Positions 26,015 through 35,487 of a DNA stretch of 64,000 nt are shown in pieces. Positions within the stretch are counted from its first letter, which is position 1; every line of letters starts with the position of its first letter. Origin of the DNA: CAZGMC01 sp964526565 (lineage in GTDB: Bacteria > Pseudomonadota > Alphaproteobacteria > DSM-16000 > Inquilinaceae); assembly GCA_964526565.1 (NCBI GenBank), contig CAZGMC010000003.1:1-64000 (forward strand). Direction: 5' to 3'. The notes below the pieces were generated by a model. The model was not told the origin of the DNA and did not search any database. It saw nothing but the letters and a program-made list of their open reading frames with translations. The translations under genes and the position numbers were made by a program.

Positions 26015-27367
26015 CTATTCGGCGGCGACAGCGACCCGCGTCGGCACAGCAGCCGGCACCGTGTCGGGAAGCCGGTCGAGTGCCTCCGGCTTCGGGCCGC
26101 CGGTGGCCCAGTCGAGCAGGTGCACGGTGTGGACGACCGGCAGCGTCGTGCCGCCGCCGATCTGCTCCATGCAGCCGATGTTGCCGGTGGCGATCAGGTC
26201 GGCGCCGACGCTCTCGATGTTGGCCACCTTGCGGTCGCGCAGCTGCCGGGCGAGCTCCGGCTGCAGCAGGTTGTAGGTGCCGGCCGAGCCGCAGCACAGG
26301 TGCGCCTCCGGCACGTCGCGCACGGCGAACCCGGCCGCCTCCAGCAGGGCCTTCGGCGCCGTCGTGATCCTCTGGCCGTGCTGCATGGAGCAGGCCGAAT
26401 GGTAGGCGACGGTGTGGCCGGTCCGGGTCACCGGCTCGGCCAAACCGATGTCCGTCATGAATTCGGTGATGTCACGGGTGACGGCCGACACCGTCGCGGC
26501 CCGCTCGGCCCATTGCGGCTCACCGCGTAACATAAATCCATAGTCCTTGACCGTGGTGCCGCAGCCGGAGGTGTTGATGATCACCGCGTCGAGGCCGCCC
26601 CCGCCGTACGCGCGCAGCTCCCGCGACCAGGCGGCGACGTTGGCCTTCGCAGCGCGCAGGGCCACCGCCTCCTGGCCCATGTGGTGGGTGGCGGCGCCGC
26701 AGCAGCCGGCGCCGCGGGCCACGACCACCTCGCAGCCGTGGCGGGTCAAGAGCCGCACCGTCGCCTCGTTGATGCTCGGGTCGAGCACCTGCTGGGCGCA
26801 GCCGTTGAGCAGCGTCACCCGGTGGCGGCGCCGCCCCTCGGCCGGGATCACCTGCGGCCGGTCGACCCAGCTCGGCCCCGGCAGGTGGGGCGGCGCCATG
26901 TCGGCCATGGCGCGCAGCCGGCCCGGCAGCCAGCGCGCCAGCGGCCGGCCGAACTGGGCGCCGAGCAGCGCGACGCGGAAGCGGAACGGACTGGGGATGA
27001 TCCAGGCCAGCATGCGGCGCAGCCAGCGATCCTCGCGGGTGCGAAGGTGGGTCTCCTCGATATAGGTGCGGGCGTGGTCGACCAGGTGCATGTAGTGCAC
27101 GCCCGACGGGCAGGTCGTCATGCACGCCAGGCACGACAGGCAGCGGTCGATGTGCTTGACCGTGCTGTCCGGCGCCGGCCGTTCGTTCTCGAACATGTCC
27201 TTGATCTGGTAGATGCGGCCGCGCGGGCTGTCCAGCTCGTCGCCGAGCAGGACATAGGTCGGGCAGGTCGCCAGGCAGAAGCCGCAGTGCACGCAGGTAC
27301 GCAGGATCTTCTCGCTCTCGGCCATGGCCTGGTCGGCGAGCTGGGCCAGCGTGAAATTGGTCTGCAT
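26015..27367 (-). CDS. glcF: Glycolate oxidase iron-sulfur subunit GlcF
   Basis: A 450-residue protein. Two 4Fe-4S ferredoxin motifs are present: CVHCGFCLATCP (about residue 25) and CLSCLACMTTCPSG (about 75). Two CCG domains follow, with GCCGAATHHMG and LCCGSAGTYNLLQPEL. This is the electron-transfer subunit that works with the flavin subunits GlcD and GlcE to oxidise glycolate to glyoxylate. GlcD and GlcE are not in the window, either because they lie elsewhere or because this is a stand-alone copy. Confidence 0.93.
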   Translation of the reverse strand: MQTNFTLAQLADQAMAESEKILRTCVHCGFCLATCPTYVLLGDELDSPRGRIYQIKDMFENERPAPDSTVKHIDRCLSCLACMTTCPSGVHYMHLVDHARTYIEETHLRTREDRWLRRMLAWIIPSPFRFRVALLGAQFGRPLARWLPGRLRAMADMAPPHLPGPSWVDRPQVIPAEGRRRHRVTLLNGCAQQVLDPSINEATVRLLTRHGCEVVVARGAGCCGAATHHMGQEAVALRAAKANVAAWSRELRAYGGGGLDAVIINTSGCGTTVKDYGFMLRGEPQWAERAATVSAVTRDITEFMTDIGLAEPVTRTGHTVAYHSACSMQHGQRITTAPKALLEAAGFAVRDVPEAHLCCGSAGTYNLLQPELARQLRDRKVANIESVGADLIATGNIGCMEQIGGGTTLPVVHTVHLLDWATGGPKPEALDRLPDTVPAAVPTRVAVAAE

Positions 27368-27584
27368 CCCCCGGTCCTCCCTGATGCCCGTCTTCTTTCT
27401 TGAGGTGGCTCGCGCCGGCTACAGACTGGGGCGTCAGCGGGCGTCTGCCAAGCGGTGATCGCGCCGGTTCCGTCGACTCACCGTCATGCCACCGACATCT
27501 GCGGGTTCAATCCGGCGTCGCCTCTGCCTATGTGTAAAGGGCTCTATTGCATCGCAACATGCTGGGAGGCTCCTGGGAGACCCG

Positions 27585-28754
27585 ATGCCGGAAGGACCGA
27601 TCTCGGCGGCTGCCGACCCGCTGTCCGCCTATCGCGCGCTGCGCCGCAGCGGTGCCCTGCGCCCCGACGCCTGCCAGGAGCTGGCGGTGGAGAAGCTGCA
27701 GGCGCTGCACCATGCCGTGCTCAACTACCAGCCGCAGACGGGCATGGGCGGCTGGCGCGAGCGGCTCGGCCTGACGCGGCGGACGCGCCTGCCGGCGCTG
27801 CAGGGGCTGTACCTGTACGGCGGCGTCGGCCGCGGCAAATCAATGCTGATGGACCTGTTCTTCCGGCACACGCCGGTCGAGCGCAAGCGCCGCGTCCACT
27901 TCCACGAGTTCATGCTGGAGGTGCACGACCGCCTGCACCACTGGCGCCAGACCTTCGCCGGGCGCGACCGGCGGCGGCGCGGGGCCAAGGGCGACGACGA
28001 CCCGATCGCGCCGCTGGCCCAGCGCCTGGCCGACGAGGCATGGCTGCTGTGCTTCGACGAGTTCCACGTCACCGACATCGCCGACGCCATGATCCTGGGC
28101 CGGCTGTTCACGCGGCTGTTCGACCTGGGCGTGGTGGTGGTGGCGACCTCGAACTGGCCGCCGGACGAGCTGTACAAGGACGGCCTGCAGCGCCACCTGT
28201 TCCTGCCGTTCATCGACCTGCTCAAGCAGCGGCTGGACGTGCTGGCCATCCAGGACGGCACCGACTACCGGCTGGCGCGGCTGCACGGCATGAAGGTCTA
28301 CCACTACCCGCTGGGCCCGGCGGCGGTGCGGGGCCTGCGCGACATCTGGCACGACCTGACCGACGGCGCGGAGGGTGCGCCGGACGAGCTGATTTTGAAA
28401 GGACGGACCCTGCAGGTGCCGCGGGCGGCGCGCGGCGTCGCCTGGTTCCCGTTCGGGGACCTGTGTGCAAAGCCCCTGGGCGCGGCCGACTACCTGGCGC
28501 TGGCCACCCACTATCACACGGTGATGATCGACGGCGTGCCGCGGCTGACCGAGTCGCGGCGCAACGAGGCCAAGCGCTTCATCACGCTGATCGACGCCCT
28601 GTACGAGCACAAGGCCTACGCCGTGATCGCCGCCGAGGCCGCCCCGGAGCGCCTCAACGCCAGCGACACCCACGCCTTCGAGTTCGACCGCGCGGTCAGC
28701 CGCCTGATGGAAATGCAGTCGGCGGACTATCTGACGCAGCATCATCTGACGTGA
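27585..28754 (+). CDS. zapE: Cell division protein ZapE (AFG1-like ATPase)
   Basis: A 389-residue AAA-type ATPase. Walker A is GLYLYGGVGRGKSMLMDLFF and Walker B is LCFDEFHVTDIADAMIL. HFHEFMLEVHDRLH and VATSNWPPDELYKDGLQR are further ZapE/AFG1 signatures. In E. coli ZapE acts at the Z-ring during division under stress. The start MPEGPISA was chosen for its GGGAG and the family N-terminus. It is divergent from glcF with 217 bp between. Confidence 0.92.
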   Translation: MPEGPISAAADPLSAYRALRRSGALRPDACQELAVEKLQALHHAVLNYQPQTGMGGWRERLGLTRRTRLPALQGLYLYGGVGRGKSMLMDLFFRHTPVERKRRVHFHEFMLEVHDRLHHWRQTFAGRDRRRRGAKGDDDPIAPLAQRLADEAWLLCFDEFHVTDIADAMILGRLFTRLFDLGVVVVATSNWPPDELYKDGLQRHLFLPFIDLLKQRLDVLAIQDGTDYRLARLHGMKVYHYPLGPAAVRGLRDIWHDLTDGAEGAPDELILKGRTLQVPRAARGVAWFPFGDLCAKPLGAADYLALATHYHTVMIDGVPRLTESRRNEAKRFITLIDALYEHKAYAVIAAEAAPERLNASDTHAFEFDRAVSRLMEMQSADYLTQHHLT

Positions 28755-28825
28755 CGGCCAACCGGACCGCGCCGAGGCTCATGGCCTCCGCCGTCCGGCC
28801 TGCCTCACGCCAGGCCCGTCCGTCT

Positions 28826-30603
28826 CTATGCGACCGGGTGCAGCGCCTCCTCCAGCGCCCGCTCCAGGTCGTTCGGGCGGATCGGCTTGGCGAGGAAGCG
28901 GAAGGCGCCGTCCTGGCGGATGCGGTCGCCAAAGACGGCGGCGTCGCCGGTCAGCAGGATGCCGGGGATGGCGCCGCCGAAGGCGTCGCGGATCAGGCGG
29001 ATGGCGTCGCTGCCGGTCTCGCCGCCCTGCAGGCGGTAGTCGGCGATGATGGCGTCAGGCGCATGGCTGCGGCGGCGCAACTCGTTCACCGCATCGGTGC
29101 CGGTCGCCGTGGCCACGACGCCGTAGCCGAGCTGCTCGACGAACATCTGCAGGCTGTCCAGCACGTCGGGGTCGTCGTCGATCAAGGCGACCAGCCGGCC
29201 GTCATCGCCGCCGGCAGTCTCGTCGGTGGCCGGCGGCGCAATGGCGGCGCGGTTGGCCCTGGCCAGCGGCACCGACACCTCGAACGCCGTGCCCCGCCCC
29301 ACGGCCGAGCGCACCGAGATCGGGTGGTCGAGGAGAGTCGCCAGCCGGTTGACGATGGCCAGCCCCAGACCCAGGCCCTTGCGCCGGTCGCGGCCGGCGT
29401 TGTCGACCTGATAGAACTCCTCGAAGATCAGCGACAGCTGCTGATCGGGGATGCCGCAGCCGGTGTCGTGCACCTGGACCGACACCCGGTTGCCGCGGCG
29501 GCGGCAGCCGACCAGGATCGTCCCCCGCTCGGTGAAGCGGATCGCGTTGGCCAGCAGGTTGCGCAGGATCAGCTCGAGCAGGTGCGGATCGCNNNNNNNN
29601 NNNNNNNNNNNNNNNNNNNNNNNNNNNNNNNNNNNNNNNNNNNNNNNNNNNNNNNNNNNNNNNNNNNNNNNNNNNNNNNNNNNNNNNNNNNNCGGATCGC
29701 GTTGGCCAGCAGGTTGCGCAGGATCAGCTCGAGCAGGTGCGGATCGCTCTGCACCTCCGTCCCGCACGGTACGACGCGCAGGGCCAGCGCCCGATCTTCC
29801 GCCAGCGGCGTGAACTCCTCGGCCAGGCGGACGATCAGGTCGTCCAGCGGCACGGCGCCGATGTCGGGCTTGATGATGCCGGCGTCGATCCTGGAGATGT
29901 CGAGCAGCGTGTCGAGCATGCCCTGCAGCGCCTCCAGGGCGTGGCCCAGCTTGACGAAGATCGAGTTGGGCCGGCCGTCGTCCAGGCCCACGGGCAGCAT
30001 GTGGTGGAACAACATGGCCGCCTGCACCGGCTGGCGCAGGTCGTGGCTGGCCGCGGCCAGGAACCGGGTCTTGGCGGCAGCCGCCTCCTCCGCCGCGCGC
30101 CTGGCCTCGACCAGGGCCCGTTCGGCCTGCTTGCGCGCAGTGATCGGGTGGTGCATGACCAGCACCTCGCCAACCTTGCTGGTCGGGTCGCGCACGGCGA
30201 TCATCTCGAACCAGCGCTCCTCCCACGGCGCGTGGCAGGGATACTCGGTCGTGAACACGCTGATCTCGCCGCGCAGCAGTTGTTCCAGTGCCTGCGCCAC
30301 CTCGACGGCGCCCTCGGAGTCGCGGCCGAAGGCGTTGCGGCAAGTGGCGACATAGTCGTCGCCAATACAGACGTTCTCCCCCGGATAGGCGTTGTCCGCG
30401 GCGAACCGGCGCCACGCGTCGTTGACGGCACAAATGTGGCCGTTGCGGTCAAGCACGGCGATGTTGGCGGGGGCAGTGTTTGGCGCCCACAGAATCTTGT
30501 TGAACGGGGTCGACAACGGTTCGCCTCCTTCGCTGCGGGCGCCGTACGGATCGGCACGATAAACGAGTTTGTTGCGCTGCGTCGGAACGTCACGGTCGGT
30601 CAT
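28826..30603 (-). CDS. PAS hybrid histidine kinase with C-terminal receiver, interrupted by an assembly gap
   Basis: The gene is split by 100 Ns, but deleting the gap and its 55-bp duplicate puts both halves in one frame of about 540 residues. Order: PAS domain (NIAVLDRNGHICAVND), coiled linker, HisKA with ASHDLRQPVQAAML (His187), HATPase with DTGCGIP and GLGLGLAIVNRL, then a receiver with the phospho-Asp in AIIADYRL. The SHDLRQP H-box belongs to the NahK/FixL-like hybrid class. The signal sensed is unknown. It is convergent with zapE. Confidence 0.85.
29538..29747. other. Assembly gap (29593-29692) between identical 55-bp ends
   Basis: The 55 bp at 29538-29592 are repeated exactly at 29693-29747, on the other side of 100 Ns. 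Removing 155 bp (100 plus 55) restores the kinase frame. This is the signature of two contigs that share a k-mer overlap and were scaffolded with a default gap. Confidence 0.95.
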
Positions 30604-30967
30604 TGGCAGTCGTCAGCCATGCGATTCCTGCATGGCTGCCCTGGTCTTTCCATCCGTTCCAGTCGATGAACGCCAGGCTGCATCAGCCGCAGCAATCCGC
30701 TGGCCCGTGATGCGTCCGCTGGCCGCACGCCCGGATCTGCCGCGGTGCGACCGGCGATCGGGCCTTTGCTTTGTTGCCAATGAACCGTGGCGTGTCCTTT
30801 TCGCCCGCGCCCTGCCGGGTCGCTGCACCACATACCAGTCATGTAGGCCGACCGGGACGGCCCGCCAATGCGTCGCGCCGGCGGATCTTGCGGCCAGATT
30901 CCCGCTGACCTGGCCCCCGGCGCGGGTGTATGACACGGCCCCGCAGGCCGCCGGGGGAGAGAGTCGC
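30604..30967. other. Intergenic region between divergent kinase and glycogen synthase genes
   Basis: These 364 bp should hold two divergent promoters. An open frame runs through it in phase with the glycogen synthase gene, but the family N-terminus and the GGGGAGAG ribosome-binding site point to the start at 30968. I see no RNA gene, repeat or clear operator. Confidence 0.5.
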
Positions 30968-32179
30968 ATGCGCGTGATGTTCATGACCAACGAATACCCG
31001 CCACACATCTATGGCGGGGCCGGGGTGCACGTGGAGTACCTGTCGCGGGAACTGGCCAAACGCGTGCCGCTGGAGGTCCGCACGTTCCACGACCAGGCCT
31101 CGCACGACGGCAACCTGACCGTCCGCGGCACGCGCTACGACACCGCCCTGTTCGACGGCTGCCCGAAGGAGTTCGTCTCGCCGCTGCGGGCCATGGCCAC
31201 CTGCCTGACCTTCAACGGCCAGGGCATCGGCGCCGACATCGTCCACTGCCACACCTGGTACGCCCAGTTCGGTGGCCTGCTGGCCAAGATCCTGTACGGC
31301 GTGCCGTTCGTGCTGACGGTGCACTCGCTGGAGCCGCTCAGGCCGTGGAAGCGCGAGCAGCTCGGCCGCGGCTACGACCTGTCGAGCTGGGTGGAGCGGA
31401 CAGCGCTGCACAACGCCGACGCCGTGATCGCCGTGTCGGAGAGCACCAGACGCGACGTGCTGCGCCTGTTCGACGTGGACGAGGCGCGTGTCCCTGTCAT
31501 CCCCAACGGCATCGACACCGACGAGTACAAGCCGACCCGGAACCCCGATGTCCTGATCGAGCACGGCGTCGACCCGGACAAGCCGTACGCCTTGTTCGTC
31601 GGCCGCATGACCCGGCAGAAGGGCATCCTGTACCTGCTCAAGGCGATCCCGCACATCGACCCGGCGCTGCAGGTGGTGCTGTGCGCCGGCGAGTCCGACA
31701 CGCCGGAGATGCAGCGCGAGATGGAGGTCCTGGTCGGCGAACTGCAGGCCAGCCGCCCCGGCGTGGTGTTCATTCCGCAGATGCTGCCGCGCTGGAAGAC
31801 GGTGATCTTCTATTCCCATGCGCGGGTGTTCTGCTGCCCGTCGATCTACGAGCCGTTCGGGATCATCAACCTCGAGGCCATGGCCTGCGGCACGCCGGTG
31901 GTCGGCAGTGCCGTCGGCGGCATCGCCGAGGTGGTGGTGGAGAACGAGACCGGCTTCCTGGTTGATGCCCGCCTCGATCCGGCACCTCCCCACGACCCCT
32001 CCGACCCCGACGGCTTCGCCCGCGGCCTGGCCCATGCGATCAACCGCTTTGCCGACGACCATGCCCTGGGCGAACGGATGGGCGCGGCCGGCCGCCGCCG
32101 CGTCCTCGACCGCTACAGCTGGGGCAGCATCGCCGAGCGGACCCTGGCGTTGTACCGGGACCTGACGGGCAGGGACTGA
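30968..32179 (+). CDS. glgA: Glycogen synthase, Corynebacterium-type GT4
   Basis: A 403-residue retaining GT-B glycosyltransferase. MRVMFMTNEYPPHIYGGAGV is the N-terminal donor/acceptor loop. AVIAVSESTRRDVLRLF, VIPNGIDTDEYKP and CPSIYEPFGIINLEAMACG (the E-x7-E motif) are typical of the TIGR02149 family. It extends alpha-1,4-glucan or makes maltose-1-phosphate from ADP-glucose. It stands alone, without other glg genes nearby. Confidence 0.88.
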   Translation: MRVMFMTNEYPPHIYGGAGVHVEYLSRELAKRVPLEVRTFHDQASHDGNLTVRGTRYDTALFDGCPKEFVSPLRAMATCLTFNGQGIGADIVHCHTWYAQFGGLLAKILYGVPFVLTVHSLEPLRPWKREQLGRGYDLSSWVERTALHNADAVIAVSESTRRDVLRLFDVDEARVPVIPNGIDTDEYKPTRNPDVLIEHGVDPDKPYALFVGRMTRQKGILYLLKAIPHIDPALQVVLCAGESDTPEMQREMEVLVGELQASRPGVVFIPQMLPRWKTVIFYSHARVFCCPSIYEPFGIINLEAMACGTPVVGSAVGGIAEVVVENETGFLVDARLDPAPPHDPSDPDGFARGLAHAINRFADDHALGERMGAAGRRRVLDRYSWGSIAERTLALYRDLTGRD

Positions 32180-32326
32180 CCGGCCGTGCCCGGCAGGCAC
32201 AGTCCGGCCCGATCAACGGCAGCCGTTGCGCGCCCTTTCATTTGTCTGATGGAGGGTGGAACCCGTGTCCCGCCGACCGGGTTTACCAGTCTTGCGAACG
32301 ATGCGCGATCACCGGGAGGACGGGAC

Positions 32327-32623
32327 ATGACCGGGAAGGACGCAACCGGCAAGACGAAGAACAAGACCGAACAGGTCAAGGAGAAGCTGAAGTCGGCGGC
32401 CGACGATTTGCGTGATGCGGCGGAGCTGGCCCCCGACCACGGCGGCGACCTGCACATGCAGGCCAGTGTGGTCGAGAAGCTGGCCGAGACGGCGACGGTG
32501 ACTCTCGAGGACGACCGTCCGGTCGGCCGGTCCGGCCAGGGCGTGGAACGCCCGGATCAGGCCGGCGACCACGACCGGACCAAAGACGACAGCCCATCCG
32601 GCAACCAGACGCCAGAACCGTAG
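32327..32623 (+). CDS. Small hydrophilic protein, unknown function
   Basis: A 98-residue protein with a strong GGGAGGA site before the ATG. The first 40 residues are Lys/Asp/Glu-rich (TGKTKNKTEQVKEKLKSAAD) and likely helical; the C-terminus (DRTKDDSPSGNQTPEP) looks disordered. I do not recognise a family. Charged small proteins of this type often accumulate under stress, but that is only an analogy. Confidence 0.55.
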   Translation: MTGKDATGKTKNKTEQVKEKLKSAADDLRDAAELAPDHGGDLHMQASVVEKLAETATVTLEDDRPVGRSGQGVERPDQAGDHDRTKDDSPSGNQTPEP

Positions 32624-32733
32624 CACCCTCTTGCCAGTGCCGGCCGTGCCCGCCATCCTCTGATGCGGTCGGCGGCCGCCTGCAGGAGCGCAGCGACGGC
32701 AACGACCGCCTTCACGCCCCCAGGGAGGACCGG

Positions 32734-32946
32734 ATGAGCAGTTTTGCCGTCCTGGCTGCCGGAATTGCGATTTTTTGGCTGATCTTTTGGGCCATCCGCA
32801 ACGAGCGGGCGCAGTCCATCAAGGATCAGACCGGCCTGTTCCGCATGCGCGACTGGGCGGCGATTGCGCAGGAAAAGGAGGCCGCCGACGAGGTCCGGCG
32901 CCAGCGCCTGGGCCGTCGCAGCGACCGGATCGGCGGCCGGGCCTGA
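32734..32946 (+). CDS. Small single-pass membrane protein, unknown function
   Basis: A 70-residue protein preceded by GGGAGGA. A hydrophobic N-terminal helix (FAVLAAGIAIFWLIFWAI, residues 4-21) is followed by a basic/acidic tail (AQEKEAADEVRRQRLGRRSD). It would sit in the inner membrane with its tail in the cytosol. No family was recognised. Confidence 0.55.
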   Translation: MSSFAVLAAGIAIFWLIFWAIRNERAQSIKDQTGLFRMRDWAAIAQEKEAADEVRRQRLGRRSDRIGGRA

Positions 32947-33115
32947 CCCGCCGGCGGCGCCGCCCAGGACTCCGCAGCGGCGGCGCAGGTCACAGCCGGC
33001 GCCGGCAGTTTTCCGGCGCCGGCATTTTCGACGAATCCGCTTCATCTTTCCTTAAGCAATCCTGTGCCATGGTCGGTCGTGGTGCGGGCGCCGGCATGGC
33101 GGCCGGACCGGCGGA

Positions 33116-33149
33116 TCGATTCTCGTGTGGGGTCGATTCTCGTGTGGGG
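33116..33149 (+). repeat. Two tandem 17-bp repeats upstream of flgB
   Basis: TCGATTCTCGTGTGGGG occurs twice without a gap (33116-33132 and 33133-33149), ending 13 bp before the proposed flgB start. The second copy contributes the GGGG(A)G that acts as ribosome-binding site. It may be a regulatory duplication or one of the short tandem repeats scattered in this genome. Confidence 0.85.
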
Positions 33150-33162
33150 GAGTACGGCCGCC

Positions 33163-33570
33163 TTGGACATGCATCAGCTCGCCCTGTTCCGTCTGGTTTC
33201 GCAGCGCCTCGGCTATGTGTCGCAGCGGCAGGCGGTGCTGGCGGAAAACGTGGCCAATGCCGACACGCCCGGTTACCGGTCGCGCGACCTGGAACCGTTC
33301 GCCGCCCACCTGGCCCGCGAAAGTCACGCGCCGCTGCGGGTCGCGACGACATCGCCATTGCACATGGCAACGGCCGGGTCGCCAGCCGCACCCGATGCCG
33401 GGCCCATTGCCGACGCCTACGAGGTCGCCCCGACCGGCAATGAGGTGGTGCTGGAGCAGCAGATGCTGGCCATCGCCGAGAACGCCGAGGCGCACCAGCT
33501 CGCCCTGAACCTGTACCGCAAGCACGCCAACATGGTCCGCCTGGCCCTCGGCCGCAGCGGCGGGCGTTGA
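33163..33570 (+). CDS. flgB: Flagellar basal-body rod protein FlgB
   Basis: A 135-residue proximal rod protein. VLAENVANADTPGYRSRDLE near the N-terminus is the flagellar rod-family motif (ANxxTPGY), and EQQMLAIAENAEAHQLALNL is the C-terminal helix. The TTG at 33163 fits the GGGGAG ribosome site; an ATG at 33169 would leave that site too far away. It is the first gene of a six-gene flagellar operon. Confidence 0.9.
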   Translation: MDMHQLALFRLVSQRLGYVSQRQAVLAENVANADTPGYRSRDLEPFAAHLARESHAPLRVATTSPLHMATAGSPAAPDAGPIADAYEVAPTGNEVVLEQQMLAIAENAEAHQLALNLYRKHANMVRLALGRSGGR

Positions 33571-33590
33571 CGCGCGGAGGATTTCGGCCC

Positions 33591-34001
33591 ATGGACCTGT
33601 CCACCAGCCTGGAGATCGCCGCCGCCGGCATGCGCGCCCAGGGGACGCGGCTGCGTGTGGTATCGGAAAACCTGGCCAACGCCCAGTCCACCGGCGAGAC
33701 CCCCGACGACCTGCCCTACCGGCGCCAGGTCGTCACGTTCCGCAGCGTCTTCGACCGGGCCATCGGCGCCAATTCCGTCGAGGTCGCCCGCATCGGCAAC
33801 GATCCCGGCGCCTTCCAGCGCCGCTACGAGCCGGGCCACCCGAGCGCCGACGACACCGGCTACGTCCAGTACCCCAACGTCAATTCGCTCATCGAGATGA
33901 TGGACATGCGCGAGGCCCAGCGCAGCTATGAGGCCAATCTGAGCGTGCTGGAAACCTCGCGGACCCTGCTGATGAACACCATCGACCTGCTGCGGACATA
34001 G
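33591..34001 (+). CDS. flgC: Flagellar basal-body rod protein FlgC
   Basis: A 136-residue protein. MDLSTSLEIAAAGMRAQGTR followed by VVSENLANAQST is the N-terminal rod motif, and YPNVNSLIEMMDMREAQRSY the conserved C-terminal helix. GGAGG stands upstream of the chosen ATG. It lies 20 nt after flgB. Confidence 0.95.
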   Translation: MDLSTSLEIAAAGMRAQGTRLRVVSENLANAQSTGETPDDLPYRRQVVTFRSVFDRAIGANSVEVARIGNDPGAFQRRYEPGHPSADDTGYVQYPNVNSLIEMMDMREAQRSYEANLSVLETSRTLLMNTIDLLRT

Positions 34002-34054
34002 GGACGCAAGGCCGGTCCGGCACGAAACAAAACGAAAATGCGAAGGCGTGACCC

Positions 34055-34366
34055 ATGATCGATCGCATTTCCCAGGCCGCCGCCGCCTACGCCACCGCCG
34101 CCACCCGCGGCGAGGCCACCGGCATGGAAGCGCGCCGACCCGCCCCAGGCGAGAGCTTCGCCGACATGGTCCGCGACATGGTCGGCGACACCGTCAACGC
34201 CATGCACCAGAGCGAGCGGGTCAGTGGCGACGCCCTGGTCGGCCGCGCCGACCTCAACGACGTCGTCATGGCCGTCAACAATGCCGAGATGGGCCTGCAG
34301 ACCGTCGTCGGCATCCGCGACCGGATCATCGAGGCCTACCAGGACATCATGCGCATGCCGATCTGA
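34055..34366 (+). CDS. fliE: Flagellar hook-basal body protein FliE
   Basis: A 103-residue protein joining the MS-ring to the rod. SFADMVRDMVGDTVNAMHQS and ALVGRADLNDVVMAVNNAEM are the family core, ending in RDRIIEAYQDIMRMPI as is typical. It lies 53 bp after flgC. Confidence 0.95.
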   Translation: MIDRISQAAAAYATAATRGEATGMEARRPAPGESFADMVRDMVGDTVNAMHQSERVSGDALVGRADLNDVVMAVNNAEMGLQTVVGIRDRIIEAYQDIMRMPI

Positions 34367-34409
34367 TGGCGGCGCCGGACGGTCCGGACAGCGAGCGGAG
34401 GGACGCCCC

Positions 34410-34679
34410 GTGAGCCCCACCGACGCGATCGCCATCGGCCGCGAGGCCCTCTACGCCACGATCCTGATCGGTGCGCCGGTCATGCTGGTCGCCCTGGGCG
34501 TCGGCTTGGCCATCTCGCTGATCCAGGCGCTGACCCAGATGCAGGAGATGACCCTGGCCTTCGTGCCGAAGATCCTGCTGATCTTCGTGTCGCTGATCTT
34601 CCTGCTGCCCTACATGCTGACGACGTTGACCGGCTTCGCGGAGATGCTGTTCGACCGCATCATCACGCTGGGCGCGTGA
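34410..34679 (+). CDS. fliQ: Flagellar export protein FliQ
   Basis: An 89-residue integral membrane component of the type III export gate with two helices (about residues 15-40 and 50-75). The segments LVALGVGLAISLIQALTQMQ and FVPKILLIFV are diagnostic. The start is GTG with GGAGGGA upstream. Its usual partner FliP is in a separate cluster at 53.8 kb. Confidence 0.95.
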   Translation: MSPTDAIAIGREALYATILIGAPVMLVALGVGLAISLIQALTQMQEMTLAFVPKILLIFVSLIFLLPYMLTTLTGFAEMLFDRIITLGA

Positions 34680-34701
34680 CGCCAGCGGCGGAGGCCGGCC
34701 G

Positions 34702-35463
34702 TTGCTCGAGTCCCTGCTGATCGGCGAGGTGTTCGCGTTCCTGCTGGTGTTCGTGCGCATCGGCGCGGCGCTGATGGTCATGCCGGGGATCGGCGACGGC
34801 GTGGTGACGCCGCGGGTGCGCCTGCTGCTCGGCCTGCTGATCGCCTTCCTGCTGACGCCATTCCTGGCAGCGGCGCTGCCGCCGCTGCCCGACAGCCCGC
34901 TGCTGCTGGCCGTTCTGCTGGTTGCGGAGATCCTGGTCGGCGTCATGCTGGGGCTGATCGCCCGGCTGCTGCTGACCGCGGTGGACGTCGCCGGCATGAT
35001 CATCTCGTTCAGCCTGAGCCTGGCCAACGCCCAGGTGTTCAACCCCGCCATGGCCACCCAGGGCTCGCTGATCGGCGGCTTCCTGACGATGCTGGCGCTG
35101 GTGCTGATCTTCGTCACCGACCTGCACCACCTGATGATCCTGGCCGTCGCCGAGAGTTACGCCATGTTCCCGCCCGGCGAGATCCCGCCGGTGGGCGATG
35201 CGGCCGAACTGGTCGCCCGCGTCGTCGCCCGCAGCTTCCTGATCGGCGCCCAGATCGCCGCGCCGTTCATCGCCATCGGGCTGGTGTTCTATCTGGGCAT
35301 CGGCCTGATCGCGCGGCTGATGCCGCAGGTGCAGATCTTCTTCATTGCCATCCCGGTGCAGATCGTGCTGGGCCTGATCGTGATGGCGCTGACCCTGTCG
35401 GCCGTCATGCTGTACTGGCTGCGCCAGTTCGAGGACGGCCTGATCGTCTTCCTGCCGCCTTGA
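34702..35463 (+). CDS. fliR: Flagellar export protein FliR
   Basis: A 253-residue protein with six or so membrane helices. It starts with TTG, and FLLVFVRIGAALMVMPGIGD is the FliR opening. SLANAQVFNPAMATQGSLIG and PQVQIFFIAIPVQIVLGL are conserved. It forms the export gate with FliP and FliQ. It lies 22 nt after fliQ. Confidence 0.95.
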   Translation: MLESLLIGEVFAFLLVFVRIGAALMVMPGIGDGVVTPRVRLLLGLLIAFLLTPFLAAALPPLPDSPLLLAVLLVAEILVGVMLGLIARLLLTAVDVAGMIISFSLSLANAQVFNPAMATQGSLIGGFLTMLALVLIFVTDLHHLMILAVAESYAMFPPGEIPPVGDAAELVARVVARSFLIGAQIAAPFIAIGLVFYLGIGLIARLMPQVQIFFIAIPVQIVLGLIVMALTLSAVMLYWLRQFEDGLIVFLPP

Positions 35464-35487
35464 GGCGCCAGGATAGAGGGGTGAGCG

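Noticed and set aside
29569..30603. Separate N-terminal kinase gene ending in the gap
   Set aside because: The break is an assembly duplicate of 55 bp plus 100 Ns. One gene remains after correction.
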